A stretch of 64,000 nt of DNA from Glycomyces lechevalierae (GCF_027622945.1 NZ_JAPZVQ010000007.1:1-64000), one strand, 5' to 3'; positions 17,057 to 25,898 are shown, counted from the stretch's first letter. Notes: generated by a model not told the origin, from the letters alone. Program-made: numbers and translations.

Positions 17057-18733
17057 TCAGACTCGGATCAGCCGCCACCGCTGCGGCACGGAGCCCTTGT
17101 TCGGCCACTGGATCGCGACGTCGCCGTCGGCCTCCTTGTTGCCGTTGTCCAGCAGCATGCCGGAGCGTTCGCAGGTGAGCGTGACCGCGCCGCCGCCCAC
17201 GTCGGTGATCTTCCACCGCTGGGTGGATCCGCCGTTGTCGGTCCACTGCTTGACCTGTGCGCCCTCGGTCGTGGCGTTGCCGTTGTCGAGGGCCTTGCCC
17301 GACTGCTCGCAGACGAGCTTGTAATAGCCGCTCCCGACGTCGGTGATCTTCCAGCGCTGCTGGGTGCCGCCGTTCTCGGCCCACTGGAGGACCGCGTGGC
17401 CGTCGACCGTGGAGCGGCCGTTCTCGAGGAACTTCCCGGAGCGCTCGCACATGAGGGAGTAGGTGGCGCCGGACGCGACCGCCGGGGTGGACCGCATGTG
17501 CGCGAGGGTGCCCCAGCCGAGGGCGTCGAACCCGCCGGAGTTGCCGCCGTAGTCGCCGCCGCCGCCTTCGGGGCGGGCGAGGGCGGCCATGCGCGCAGTG
17601 TAGGGCATGCGCAGGCCCTTCCTGGCGCTGTAGTGGTTGTAGACCAGCTCCCAGACGGGCCTGATCTGCCCGCGCGAGCCCTCGGAGATCACGGTCTGGT
17701 TGCTGTTCTCGCAGTTGTTGTACGTCGTGTACGGCACGTCGTAGCCGAGGTTGTAGCGGGCGACGTACTCGCAGGCCTTCGCGAAGGCGTTGTCGCGCGC
17801 GGAGTAGAGGTCGATGCCCTGGCTCCAGGCCATCTCCATGAAGGCGCCCATGAGGCCGATGCCCATGATGGAGTGCGCCTGGTCGCGGCCGGACTCCTGC
17901 CATTGGGCGAGGCCCTCGTCCTCGTAGACGAACGGGATCGCGTTGTTGATCGACCCTGCTCCGGCGCCGTTGTGGAAGTAGTCCACCGCTTCGTCGATCT
18001 TGGCCTGGTCGTCGCAGAGAATGCCGATGGCCATGATCGAGGCCATGTTGCAGAGGTCCCAGTTCGCCCAGTAGTGGGTGTCGCAGGTGCCGTTGTGCCG
18101 CACCAGGAAATCGGTGTTGAGGGCGTAGAAGACGTCCTTCATCATCTGCTGGAACCGGCCGAGTTCGAAACCGGGGGCGCCGCGGATGAGCTCGCCGGCG
18201 TTCGCGAACTGGTAGCCGTAGATGCCCGAGGCGAGGCGCGAGTCCGAGGGGGGCCAGTAGATGGACTTCAGGGTCGCGGACCACGCGTTGCAGATCCGCA
18301 CGGCCGCGTCGCGGTGCGCGGTGTCGCCGCTGATGTGCCAGCGCAGGGCGTTCTGGTAGGCGGCGTGCGCGTCGTTGTAGAGCAGCCAGTAGTTCTGGGG
18401 CTTGTCGGTGCTGCCGCGCACGATCTCTTCGACCGGCTGGGGTGTCCAGGTGCTCTGGGAGTGCGAGTTGGCGACGAGCTTGTCCCAGCCCGCCTTCCAC
18501 GGCTGGGCGCCGGCGTTGACTTTGGCCTTCATGCGGTCGATGTCGGCCTGGGTGTGGAGCGCGCCGGGGTGCGCGAGTGCGAGCGCGTTGATCGGGTCGG
18601 TGCTTTCCTGCGCGTGCGCGATGACGAGGCCGCCGGCCCCGGTGGCGGCCAGGGCGCCCGCGGCGGCCGCGCCCCGGAAGAGGCTTCGCCGCCGCAGGCC
18701 TGGTCGTGGACGACCGGTTCGGTTGTCGGACAT
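17057..18733 (-). CDS. secreted alginate-lyase-superfamily protein with ricin-B lectin tail
   Basis: This is a predicted extracellular polysaccharide lyase of 558 residues. A TAT-like signal peptide (LRRRSLFRGAAAAGALA) ends near HAQ. An alpha/alpha-toroid catalytic domain follows (about 50-410), recognised by HPGALHTQADIDRMKAKV, the HYWANWDLCNMASI helix, GRDQAHSIMGIGLM and YTARMAALARPEGGGGDYGG. This resembles the Alginate_lyase Pfam group that includes PL5 and PL38. Residues about 430-558 form a CBM13 with three repeats (QQRWKI, TQRWKI, PQRWRL). Tyr, His and Asn/Arg in these motifs are plausible catalytic residues. The substrate could be alginate, glucuronan or another uronate polymer. AAGGAG precedes ATG 18733, and two LacI-type palindromes lie upstream. 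Confidence 0.8.
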   Translation of the reverse strand: MSDNRTGRPRPGLRRRSLFRGAAAAGALAATGAGGLVIAHAQESTDPINALALAHPGALHTQADIDRMKAKVNAGAQPWKAGWDKLVANSHSQSTWTPQPVEEIVRGSTDKPQNYWLLYNDAHAAYQNALRWHISGDTAHRDAAVRICNAWSATLKSIYWPPSDSRLASGIYGYQFANAGELIRGAPGFELGRFQQMMKDVFYALNTDFLVRHNGTCDTHYWANWDLCNMASIMAIGILCDDQAKIDEAVDYFHNGAGAGSINNAIPFVYEDEGLAQWQESGRDQAHSIMGIGLMGAFMEMAWSQGIDLYSARDNAFAKACEYVARYNLGYDVPYTTYNNCENSNQTVISEGSRGQIRPVWELVYNHYSARKGLRMPYTARMAALARPEGGGGDYGGNSGGFDALGWGTLAHMRSTPAVASGATYSLMCERSGKFLENGRSTVDGHAVLQWAENGGTQQRWKITDVGSGYYKLVCEQSGKALDNGNATTEGAQVKQWTDNGGSTQRWKITDVGGGAVTLTCERSGMLLDNGNKEADGDVAIQWPNKGSVPQRWRLIRV

Positions 18734-18788
18734 GGTGCTCCTTCGCTGTCGTAGAGAGGCGCTGTGGAGGGGTTTGGCCGACGGGAGT

Positions 18789-18802
18789 GGATAACGTTAT
18801 CC
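18789..18802. promoter_or_regulatory. putative LacI operator 2
   Basis: GGATAACGTTATCC is a 14-bp perfect palindrome 55 bases upstream of the lyase ATG at 18733, where its promoter should be. It is related to the sites at 18815, 18958, 23527 and 23681. Confidence 0.6.
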
Positions 18803-18814
18803 CGTACTTCTCAA

Positions 18815-18826
18815 GATAAGGTTATC
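18815..18826. promoter_or_regulatory. putative LacI operator 3
   Basis: GATAAGGTTATC has perfect arms (GATAA/TTATC) around GG. It sits 25 bases (centre to centre) from operator 2, slightly over two helical turns, and so could give cooperative binding. Confidence 0.5.
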
Positions 18827-18957
18827 ATCCATACATGTCAATACTTTTGAGCTTCAATCGGCTGCGAATCAGCATGAGAATGCTCGTAGACATGCCTGAT
18901 ACAGGCGGTGAACACCGCAGTGCGATCTCGACAATCCGCAGCGGAGGCTCTATCCTA

Positions 18958-18969
18958 GATATCGTTATC
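18958..18969. promoter_or_regulatory. putative LacI operator 4
   Basis: GATATCGTTATC lies 26 bases upstream of the D-2-hydroxyacid dehydrogenase ATG at 18996. It is identical to the site at 23681, 4.7 kb away. The 262-bp gap 18734-18995 holds three such sites and no gene. Confidence 0.6.
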
Positions 18970-18995
18970 CCTCAGACCTGGCAAGGAACTCCCGC

Positions 18996-20000
18996 ATGAC
19001 CGACCGCCTCCCGGCCCTGTTCGCGCTGGACCCCGTCTACCTCCCGAAGCTCTTCCCGGAGCCGAACCTGCGCCGCCTCCAGGCCGTACTCGACATCGAT
19101 CCGGACCATGTCGTGCGCGACTTCGGCGACCCGCGCGCGGCCGAAGCGCTCGCCGAGACCGAAGTGCTCGTCACCGGCTGGGGCGCTCCGCCTCTCGACC
19201 CGGAGACGCTCGCGCGCGCCGGCAAGCTCCGCGCGATCCTCCACTCCGCGGGCAGCGTCCAGTGGGTCGACCGCGCCGTGCATGAGCGCGGCATCGCCGT
19301 CTCCTCCGCCGCCGACGCCAACGCCGTCCCCGTCGCCGAGTACACGCTCGGGACGATCCTCTTGGCGGGCAAGAACCTCTTCGGCCTGCGCGACCGCTTC
19401 CGCGCCGAACGGGGCTTCGTCATCGGGCAGGACCACACGGACTCAGGCAACTACGGCCGCACCATCGGCCTGATCGGTGCTTCAAGGATCGGACGCCGCG
19501 TCATCGAACTGCTGCGCCACTTCGACTTCGAGGTCCTGCTGGCCGACCCGCACGTCGCACCAGAAGAGGCCGACCGCCTCGGCGTGCGCCTCGTGGGCCT
19601 CGACAAGCTGTTCGCCGCCTCCGACATCGTCTCGGTCCACGCGCCCGACCTGCCCGAGACCCGCCGCCTCGTCAACGCCGAACGCCTGGCCGCCATGAAG
19701 GACGGCGCGGTCCTCATCAACACGGCCCGCGGCGCCCTGGTCGACACGGACGCGCTCGTCGCCGAGCTGGCCACCGGGCGGATCTCGGCGATCATCGACG
19801 TCACCGACCCCGAACCGCTCCCGCCCGCGTCGCCGCTGTTCGACCTCCCGAACCTGTTCCTGACGCCGCACGTGGCAGGCTCGCAGGGCAACGAACTGGC
19901 CCGCATGGGCCGCTTCATCATCGAGGAGGCCGAACGGCTCGCGGCCGGCGAACCGCTCGTCCACGCCGTCGACCCCCGGCTCCTCTCGATCCAAGCCTGA
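18996..20000 (+). CDS. D-isomer-specific 2-hydroxyacid dehydrogenase
   Basis: This is an NAD(P)H-dependent reductase of 2-keto acids, 334 residues, cytoplasmic. It has a substrate-binding domain, then a Rossmann domain with GLIGASRIG (GxGxxG variant with a Ser/Arg insertion, about residue 152), and the family catalytic set: Arg in NTARGALVDTDAL, Glu in DVTDPEPLPP and His in LTPHVAGSQ. Flanked by two polysaccharide lyases and controlled by a matching operator, it probably reduces a keto acid derived from unsaturated uronates (for example DEH or a related 2-keto-3-deoxy sugar acid); the substrate is inference. GGCAAGGAA precedes ATG 18996. Confidence 0.88.
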   Translation: MTDRLPALFALDPVYLPKLFPEPNLRRLQAVLDIDPDHVVRDFGDPRAAEALAETEVLVTGWGAPPLDPETLARAGKLRAILHSAGSVQWVDRAVHERGIAVSSAADANAVPVAEYTLGTILLAGKNLFGLRDRFRAERGFVIGQDHTDSGNYGRTIGLIGASRIGRRVIELLRHFDFEVLLADPHVAPEEADRLGVRLVGLDKLFAASDIVSVHAPDLPETRRLVNAERLAAMKDGAVLINTARGALVDTDALVAELATGRISAIIDVTDPEPLPPASPLFDLPNLFLTPHVAGSQGNELARMGRFIIEEAERLAAGEPLVHAVDPRLLSIQA

Positions 20001-20007
20001 AACCACA

Positions 20008-20042
20008 CCGCCCCGCCGCGCAGTGAGTGCGCGGCGGGGCGG
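20008..20042. terminator. bidirectional terminator
   Basis: A 15-bp perfect stem (CCGCCCCGCCGCGCA and complement) with a GTGAG loop lies between the convergent stops at 20000 and 20062. Confidence 0.8.
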
Positions 20043-20061
20043 GCGGCCGAGACGGTCTGTG

Positions 20062-23000
20062 TCAGGCGAGGTCCCCGTAGAACTCCACTTCGGCGAGGTT
20101 GCCGCTCCAGGCTCCCGCGTTGTAGATGCGGAAGTACCGGTAGTGGTCGTCTCCCGTGGCATTGCGCTGGATCCACTTGCCGGTGGTCGCACCGCTGAGC
20201 GCCGCGGTCAGGTCGGTCCAGGTCGCGCCGTCGTCCGAGCCCTGCACCACGGTGCCGTTGGCCCGGGCGGGATGGGAGGCTCGCGGCAGGCAGTAGACCT
20301 CGTCGAGGTGCGCCTCGGCTCCTTCGCCGAAGTCGATCGTGTAGTAGGAGCCGGTACTGGTGTTGAGGTCCCCGTAGGTGGCCCCGTCGCCGTCGAAGAG
20401 CAGGTAGCCCACTTCCGCGGCGCTGAGTCCGTTGCCGGGCCACTGCTTGGCGGAGGCCGTCACTGTGGCGATTTCGGCGATGTCGAGCTGCCGGTCGCGG
20501 TCGCCGCCGACATAGAGCGCCGTGCCGTCGGTGACGCCGGCGAACGTCGGGCCGGGCCGGCCGTCGGCATCGGTGTAGTCGACGGCGAGCGAGACGGTGC
20601 CCGGTGCGACGCCGTCGAGCGGCACGGAGGCCGTCCAGGTGACGCCGTCCTCTGAGGACGCCTCCGCGGTGATGCCGGCGACGGTCGCGGTGACGGCGGA
20701 CAGCGGGGATTTCGCCGTGACGGTGACATCGACGGTGTCGCCTACCGCGATCTTTCCGGCGATCGCCTGATCGGAGGCGATCGAGGTGGCGGCGATGCGG
20801 TTGTCGACCTCGTGGCGCTCCCCGTAGATGTGGAACTCGGTCATCTCGAACACGCCGCGGACGATGCCGTAGAGCACGTCCGGCAACTGCTCGATCATCT
20901 GGACCTTGATGTACCGGAACTGGTCGTCCCGGAACTCCGGTGCCACTTCGAGCTTGTTGAAGTCCTGGGTGAACTCCGTGGCCCCCGGCGTGATCCTGGT
21001 CCAGTTGACGCCGTCGTTGGAGCCGTACACCGTCGAGTTCGCGATGCGGTCCGCGAAGATGTTGCTCTGGAACCCGAACTCGCGGGCCGAGACCCGGAAG
21101 TCGGGCCCGAAGTCGAAGGTGTGCGACATGTTCACGGCCTGCGGATAGGACGTGCCGGTCTGGTTGTCGCCGTCGAGGAGGAGCGGGGTGCGCTCCTTCG
21201 TCGTGGAGGCGTGCAGGAGGTTCGTGTAGTCGAGGCTGCCGTCCACGTCCGACTTCGGAGAGATGAGTCGCAGGCCGTCGGCCGCGGTGACCATGCCCGC
21301 CAAGGCGGTCGCGTAGGCCGCATCGGTGCCGTCCTCGAGCGCTGCCTCGGCGTTGTCGCGTGCGGTGTTGAAGGCGGCCTCAGTCGCGGACTCGTACCCG
21401 TCCTCGGGCTCGAAGTCCTCCAATGCCAGTTCCAGCGCCTCTTCGCGGTCGGCCGCGGCGTCGAGGACGACGGTCCGCGCGGCGACGCTCGTGCCGTCGT
21501 CGGCGTCGACGGTGATGGTCCCCGAGTCCGCTCCGGTCCACGTGAGCTTCCCGGTGGCGGAGTCGATCTCGGCCCCGTCGGGGAGTCCGGTGGCGCTGTA
21601 GATGATGCCCTCGGGACCGGTGGCGGCGAGGTCGACCGTGAGGTCGGCGCCGGACCAGCCGATGACGCGGCTGGGCGCGGTCTCCGGGAAGACCGGGCCG
21701 TCGAGTTCGGCCTGGGCGTTGATGTTGATGTGGTCGATGTCGACCGTGGCGCCCTCGGTCTCGATGTACAGGATGTTGTCCATGGCCCGGGTGACCGTGA
21801 CGTAACGCCATTCGCCGCCGGTGTCCGGCAAGGTGACGGTGGTGTCCCGCCTGACCGTGTTGCTGTGGCTCACGCCGCCGAGGTGCATCACGGCCGCGCC
21901 TTCGGTGCGGATGCGGAAGGCCTGCTCCGGCTTGTTGTTCGCGCCGCTGAGGTAGGCGATCTTCGCGCCGTCGCCCATGCTCACGTAGCCGTCGCCGTCC
22001 TGGACGTCGCCCGCCAGGTTCGTGTAGCGCTGCTCGACCTCGAGGAGGTTCGGGTTCTCCGGCAGCGGCGGGTTCGCCTCGCCGGACGCTTCGGCGGGCG
22101 CGAACAGCCACGAGTCGCCGCCGCCGTCGTGGCCGTCCCAGCCGATGGAGGCGGAACCGGGGCGCTTGGAATAGGCCTCAGCGAAGTACGGTGCCATCGC
22201 CTCGACGTCCTCGCCGCGCGTGAACTTGTAGTAGTAGTAGATCTCCCAGAAGCTCGCGGTGCCGTAGCGGCCGCGGTAGCCGTCGGCGATGTGGTCGTAC
22301 GTGTCGCGGATCGTGCCGTCGGGCGAGATCGCGTACGCCACCGGGGTCCACTCGGGATCGCGGCCGGACATGAACTGCCAGAAGTAATCGGCGGCGTGCA
22401 GGATCCGGTCGTCCAGGAACTCGTAGGGGCCGACCGCGTCGTCCGCGGTCGAGACCGTGCCGTCGACCGGGTCGACCTTGGTGCCCTGGGCGAGCATCAT
22501 GCGGGCGAGGGCCGCGAAGTTGGTGATGTTGCCGCCGCCGTGGGCCTGGTCGCGGCCCATCTCGACGAGCTGCACGTGCGGGTCGGCGATGGGCTCGCCG
22601 GTCTTGTCGTTCGTGTCGACCCAGCGGGCCAGGCGGGCGATGGAGCCGTTGAAGCCCTCGTCCTTCGCGCTCTCGTTGACGGTGAACCACTCGACCTTCT
22701 CGGCGTACAGGTCGGCGTCGTCCATGAAGATCGACCCGGCCATCGAGCCGAGGAGCGGGTAGTTGTGCTGGTTCATGAATCGGTCCGGGGAGGACATGAA
22801 CGTCGCGATGGCGGGCCTGATCAGGTTCGTGCTGAAGGCCTCGGTGTCGGCGTCGGTCCACGCGAGGGTGTCACTGCCGGCGCAGCTCGTGTAGCGCAGC
22901 AGCTCGGCGGCGGAGGCCATGCGGAACAGCGGGACGCCGTTGTGGATGTGCGAGTCGGTGTAGTACTCGAACTTGGAGGGGTCCATCTGCTCCCAGTTGC

Positions 23001-23484
23001 GGATGATCGCCAGGGCGTTCTGCCGGTGGACCTCCTTCCCGGTGAGCACGTACATGACCGCTTGGGTGTAGGACTTCAGGCCGTCCGCCTCGAACAGGCC
23101 TCGGGTGCCCGAGTTGAACGCGGTCGTGCGCGGCTTCGTCGGGTCCGAGCCGGCGTTGGAGGGCTTGACGCCCTCTCCGGCCGCGGAGGACTTCTTCAGC
23201 GCCTCGAACCCGGAGGCCCACGGCTCGGCGCCGGCCGCGATCTGGTCGATGGCGTTCTGCAGCACGGGCTCCGTGAGCCCGATGCCGGGGTGGCTGAAGC
23301 CGGCTTCGCTCTTCGTGGAGTCGAACTGCACGTCGCAGGTGCCGAGGTCTTGGGCCGCAACGGGTTCGGCGGCGCCTGGCACGAGTTGACAGAGCCCGAT
23401 GGAGAGCAGGAGTGCCGCCGTCAACGCGAGGGCACGCCTGAGGAGGGCGGCGCGGTCGCGGACAGCGGCCAGTGAGGGACGCAT
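20062..23484 (-). CDS. large secreted alginate-lyase-superfamily protein with CBM and F5/8C-like domains
   Basis: This is a secreted multidomain protein of 1140 residues. A Sec signal peptide (RRALALTAALLLSIGLCQL) ends near AAQ-DL. It is followed by an alpha/alpha-toroid lyase domain (about 50-480: HPGIGLTEPVLQNAIDQIA, MNQHNYPLLGSMAGSIFMDD, MGRDQAHGGGNITNFAAL, DGHDGGGDSW). A CBM6/35-like beta-sandwich (VEQRYTNLAGDVQDGDGYV to DIDHININAQ) comes next, then Ig-like stretches and two discoidin (F5/8C, CBM32-like) regions ending NLAEVEFYGDLA. It resembles the lyase at 17057 in the catalytic part but has different binding modules. ATG 23484 is preferred over 23520 because GAGGAG lies 8-10 bases before it. 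A matching LacI-type palindrome lies 43 bases upstream. Confidence 0.82.
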   Translation of the reverse strand: MRPSLAAVRDRAALLRRALALTAALLLSIGLCQLVPGAAEPVAAQDLGTCDVQFDSTKSEAGFSHPGIGLTEPVLQNAIDQIAAGAEPWASGFEALKKSSAAGEGVKPSNAGSDPTKPRTTAFNSGTRGLFEADGLKSYTQAVMYVLTGKEVHRQNALAIIRNWEQMDPSKFEYYTDSHIHNGVPLFRMASAAELLRYTSCAGSDTLAWTDADTEAFSTNLIRPAIATFMSSPDRFMNQHNYPLLGSMAGSIFMDDADLYAEKVEWFTVNESAKDEGFNGSIARLARWVDTNDKTGEPIADPHVQLVEMGRDQAHGGGNITNFAALARMMLAQGTKVDPVDGTVSTADDAVGPYEFLDDRILHAADYFWQFMSGRDPEWTPVAYAISPDGTIRDTYDHIADGYRGRYGTASFWEIYYYYKFTRGEDVEAMAPYFAEAYSKRPGSASIGWDGHDGGGDSWLFAPAEASGEANPPLPENPNLLEVEQRYTNLAGDVQDGDGYVSMGDGAKIAYLSGANNKPEQAFRIRTEGAAVMHLGGVSHSNTVRRDTTVTLPDTGGEWRYVTVTRAMDNILYIETEGATVDIDHININAQAELDGPVFPETAPSRVIGWSGADLTVDLAATGPEGIIYSATGLPDGAEIDSATGKLTWTGADSGTITVDADDGTSVAARTVVLDAAADREEALELALEDFEPEDGYESATEAAFNTARDNAEAALEDGTDAAYATALAGMVTAADGLRLISPKSDVDGSLDYTNLLHASTTKERTPLLLDGDNQTGTSYPQAVNMSHTFDFGPDFRVSAREFGFQSNIFADRIANSTVYGSNDGVNWTRITPGATEFTQDFNKLEVAPEFRDDQFRYIKVQMIEQLPDVLYGIVRGVFEMTEFHIYGERHEVDNRIAATSIASDQAIAGKIAVGDTVDVTVTAKSPLSAVTATVAGITAEASSEDGVTWTASVPLDGVAPGTVSLAVDYTDADGRPGPTFAGVTDGTALYVGGDRDRQLDIAEIATVTASAKQWPGNGLSAAEVGYLLFDGDGATYGDLNTSTGSYYTIDFGEGAEAHLDEVYCLPRASHPARANGTVVQGSDDGATWTDLTAALSGATTGKWIQRNATGDDHYRYFRIYNAGAWSGNLAEVEFYGDLA

Positions 23485-23526
23485 GAGAGGTGACTCCTCT
23501 GTTCGAGAGATCGTTTTCAATCGATG

Positions 23527-23538
23527 GATAACGATATC
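23527..23538. promoter_or_regulatory. putative LacI operator 5
   Basis: GATAACGATATC lies 43 bases upstream of the large lyase ATG. It is the reverse complement of GATATCGTTATC, so it is the same site as operators 4 and 6 read on the other strand. Confidence 0.6.
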
Positions 23539-23680
23539 TCATCGTCTCCCGATGATCAAGGCCACCGGTATCATTAACGAATCACCAGTTCAGAGCCGTA
23601 ATGATGACACGATCATCCCATGATGAGTTCACTTGCGCCCCAGTCGCGAAGCTCGCACAGCGATGCATCGACGCGACTTA

Positions 23681-23692
23681 GATATCGTTATC
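23681..23692. promoter_or_regulatory. putative LacI operator 6
   Basis: GATATCGTTATC sits 154 bases from operator 5. The spacing would allow DNA looping over the large lyase promoter. Apart from these sites and a possible aconitase remnant, 23485-23889 shows no gene. Confidence 0.55.
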
Positions 23693-23765
23693 TCAATTGG
23701 GAGGCCATGGCACGCGCTATCAGCAGCGATCGAGTGCCGTTGCCGCCCAACGGCGGCGGGCCTCG

Positions 23766-23813
23766 CTAAGCGTCGAGGAACTGTCGTAGGACGTACGGCA
23801 TGATGCCGCCTCG
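23766..23813 (-). pseudogene. possible 3' remnant of an aconitase (acn) gene
   Basis: Read on the minus strand, the frame ends RGGIMPYVLRQFLDA followed by a TAG stop. This closely resembles the extreme C-terminus of aconitate hydratase (family ending ...YYRxGGILQYVLRxL). Upstream of it the same frame loses resemblance at once (PRGPRPGGH). Only about 15 codons survive, so this is a fossil of a deletion or rearrangement, not a gene. Identification is from memory of the family ending. Confidence 0.4.
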
Positions 23814-23889
23814 GTGCCCGCCCGGTCGCGGTCCCCGGGGTCTGAGCCGCTCCATCCTTGGGCGCGAGGCGGTTTCGCGCCGATGCGCC

Positions 23890-24555
23890 TCAGGTCCGCG
23901 GTTTGACCAGGCCCGTGTCGTAGGCGGCGATGACCGCTTGGATGCGGTCGCGGGCGCCGATCTTCGCGAGGACCCTGCCCACGTGCTTCTTCACCGTGGA
24001 CTCGGAGAGCACGAGCCGCGCGGTGATCTCGGCGTTGGACAGGCCCTGCCCGATGAGGACCAGCACCTCGAGTTCGCGCTCGCTCAGGTCGCGCAGGCGC
24101 GGGTCGGCGGGGGCCTCGGTGGCCGGTGAGAGCACTTGGTGCGCATAGGCGTCGAGCAGTCGCCGGGTCAGGCTCGGGGCGACGACGGCGTCTCCGGAGG
24201 CGACGGCGCGGATGCCCGCCACCAGTTCCTCGGGGCGGGCGTCCTTGAGCAGGAACCCGCTCGCGCCGGCCCGGAGGCCGTCGTACGCGTACTCGTCGAG
24301 GTCGAAGGTGGTGAGGATGATGATCCTGGTGCGGCCGCCTGAGGCGACGATGCGGCGCGTCGCCTCGAGCCCGTCCATGCCGGGCATGCGGATGTCCATC
24401 AGCGCCACGTCGGGCCGGAGCCGGGCCGCCAGCCGCACGGCCTCGGAGCCGTTCGCGGCCTCGCCGATCATCTCGAGCCCGTCGGTGCCCTGCATGAGCA
24501 TGGTCAGGCCGAGGCGCTGCATCGGCTGGTCGTCGGCGACGATCACGGTGGTCAT
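23890..24555 (-). CDS. LuxR/NarL-type response regulator
   Basis: This is a DNA-binding response regulator of 221 residues. The receiver domain has the acidic pair in VIVADDQP, the phosphoacceptor Asp in ALMDIRMPGMDG (about residue 54) and the conserved Lys in FLLKDA. The C-terminal LuxR HTH reads LSERELEVLVLIGQGLSNAEI with STVKKHVGRVLAKI. Its ATG overlaps the stop of the histidine kinase gene (ATGA at 24552-24555), so the pair is coupled. With the MMPL exporter upstream, the system probably senses an envelope stress or a toxic lipophile and controls export. Confidence 0.93.
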   Translation of the reverse strand: MTTVIVADDQPMQRLGLTMLMQGTDGLEMIGEAANGSEAVRLAARLRPDVALMDIRMPGMDGLEATRRIVASGGRTRIIILTTFDLDEYAYDGLRAGASGFLLKDARPEELVAGIRAVASGDAVVAPSLTRRLLDAYAHQVLSPATEAPADPRLRDLSERELEVLVLIGQGLSNAEITARLVLSESTVKKHVGRVLAKIGARDRIQAVIAAYDTGLVKPRT

Positions 24556-25886
24556 GTCGAGGAGTCTCCCTTGCCGTGCAGTGCGGCGGTCCGTTCCAGC
24601 ACCACGTCGACGACCCAGCCGCTGCCGCTCCCGTTGGGGCCGATCGTGGCCGTGCCGCCGTAGAGGGCGGCCCGCTCGCGGATGCCGATGAGGCCGCGGC
24701 CGGTCTCGCGTCGCCTGCCGCCGGGCGGGGCCGTGTCGCCGCCGCTGTCGACGACTCTGATGTGGACCTGGCCGTCGTCCACGGCCAGGGTCACCGCGGC
24801 GGCCGCCGGGCCGCCCGCGTGTTTGAGCGTGTTCGTCAAGGCCTCCTGGATGATCCGGTACACCGTCAACTGGACGCCGGAGCCGAGGTGGCCGAGCCGC
24901 CCCGAGGTGCGGCAGGTGACGATGAGGCCGGCCGCGCGGACGCGCTCGAACAGCGATTCGAGGTCGTCCACGCCCGGTTGCGGGCTGAGCGAGCGCGGAT
25001 CGCGCTCGTCGGCGTGCAGAACCCCGAGCACGCGCCGGAGCTCGTCCATCGCCTCGCGGCCGGTGTCGCCGAGCATCCGCAGCGCCCCGGCGGACTCCTC
25101 GCCGCGCTTGCCCGCGAGGGTCGCGGCCCCGTCCGCGAGCGTGACCATGACCGAGAGGTTGTGGCCGAGGATGTCGTGCATCTCCCGGGCGATGCGCGAG
25201 CGCTCGGCCGCGGCGATGAGCCTTTCGCGTTGCTCGCGTTCGATCTCGAGCCTCCTGGCGCGGTCTTCGAGGGCCGCGGTGTACATGCGGTGGACGCGGA
25301 CGGTGAGGCCGAGCGCGCCCGCGGCGGTCACCGTGCCGAGGATGAGGAGCAGGCTCAGCGCCGGCTGGTCGATGTCCTCGAGGACCAGCACCATGAGGAC
25401 CATCTCGACGGCGATCACCGCTGCGCCCCAGGCGAACAGCCGCAGCGAGCCGATCGACGCGAGGGTGTGGAACGCGAGGAGCGTGCAGAAGGCGAAGAGA
25501 ACGCTCACGCGCGAGGGCAGCCACAGGCCGATCACCGACTGCGCGAAGACGATCGTGGAGAGGACGAAGAAGACCGCGGCCGGGTACCGGCGGCGCCACC
25601 ACAGCGCGAGCGCCATCGCCGCCGTGAACGCGTACGGCGCGAACGCGGGGAAGCCGTCCGCTCCCGGTCGGCCGCCGTCGCCGAACAGGAAGTCGGACAA
25701 GGCGACCAGCGCGACGGCCGCCGCCACGACCGCGTCGAGCACCCGCGGGTGCCGCCGGTCGAACTCGCGCGCCCGCCGCCGGAGCCGCATCACGCGGTCC
25801 AGCAGCGGGTGCGCCGGCTCGGCCCCCGGCAGCGGCGGCGCCGGCTCCCGGGGTCCGGCCGCGGGTTCGGGACTCATGGCCCTCAT
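24552..25886 (-). CDS. sensor histidine kinase (HisKA_3/NarL type)
   Basis: This is a membrane-bound kinase of 441-444 residues. The N-terminus is proline-rich and cytoplasmic, followed by about six hydrophobic segments with almost no extracellular loop, so the signal is probably sensed within the membrane. The HisKA_3 dimerisation helix carries the phosphorylated His in REMHDILGHNLSVMV (about residue 230), and the ATPase domain has the RGLIGIRERAALYGG G-box. Two ATGs (25886, 25877) are possible; the second has the better Shine-Dalgarno spacing. It lies 12 bases after the MMPL stop and overlaps the response regulator start, giving a three-gene operon. Confidence 0.92.
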   Translation of the reverse strand: MRAMSPEPAAGPREPAPPLPGAEPAHPLLDRVMRLRRRAREFDRRHPRVLDAVVAAAVALVALSDFLFGDGGRPGADGFPAFAPYAFTAAMALALWWRRRYPAAVFFVLSTIVFAQSVIGLWLPSRVSVLFAFCTLLAFHTLASIGSLRLFAWGAAVIAVEMVLMVLVLEDIDQPALSLLLILGTVTAAGALGLTVRVHRMYTAALEDRARRLEIEREQRERLIAAAERSRIAREMHDILGHNLSVMVTLADGAATLAGKRGEESAGALRMLGDTGREAMDELRRVLGVLHADERDPRSLSPQPGVDDLESLFERVRAAGLIVTCRTSGRLGHLGSGVQLTVYRIIQEALTNTLKHAGGPAAAAVTLAVDDGQVHIRVVDSGGDTAPPGGRRRETGRGLIGIRERAALYGGTATIGPNGSGSGWVVDVVLERTAALHGKGDSST

Positions 25887-25898
25887 TCTCCCGGGAGA

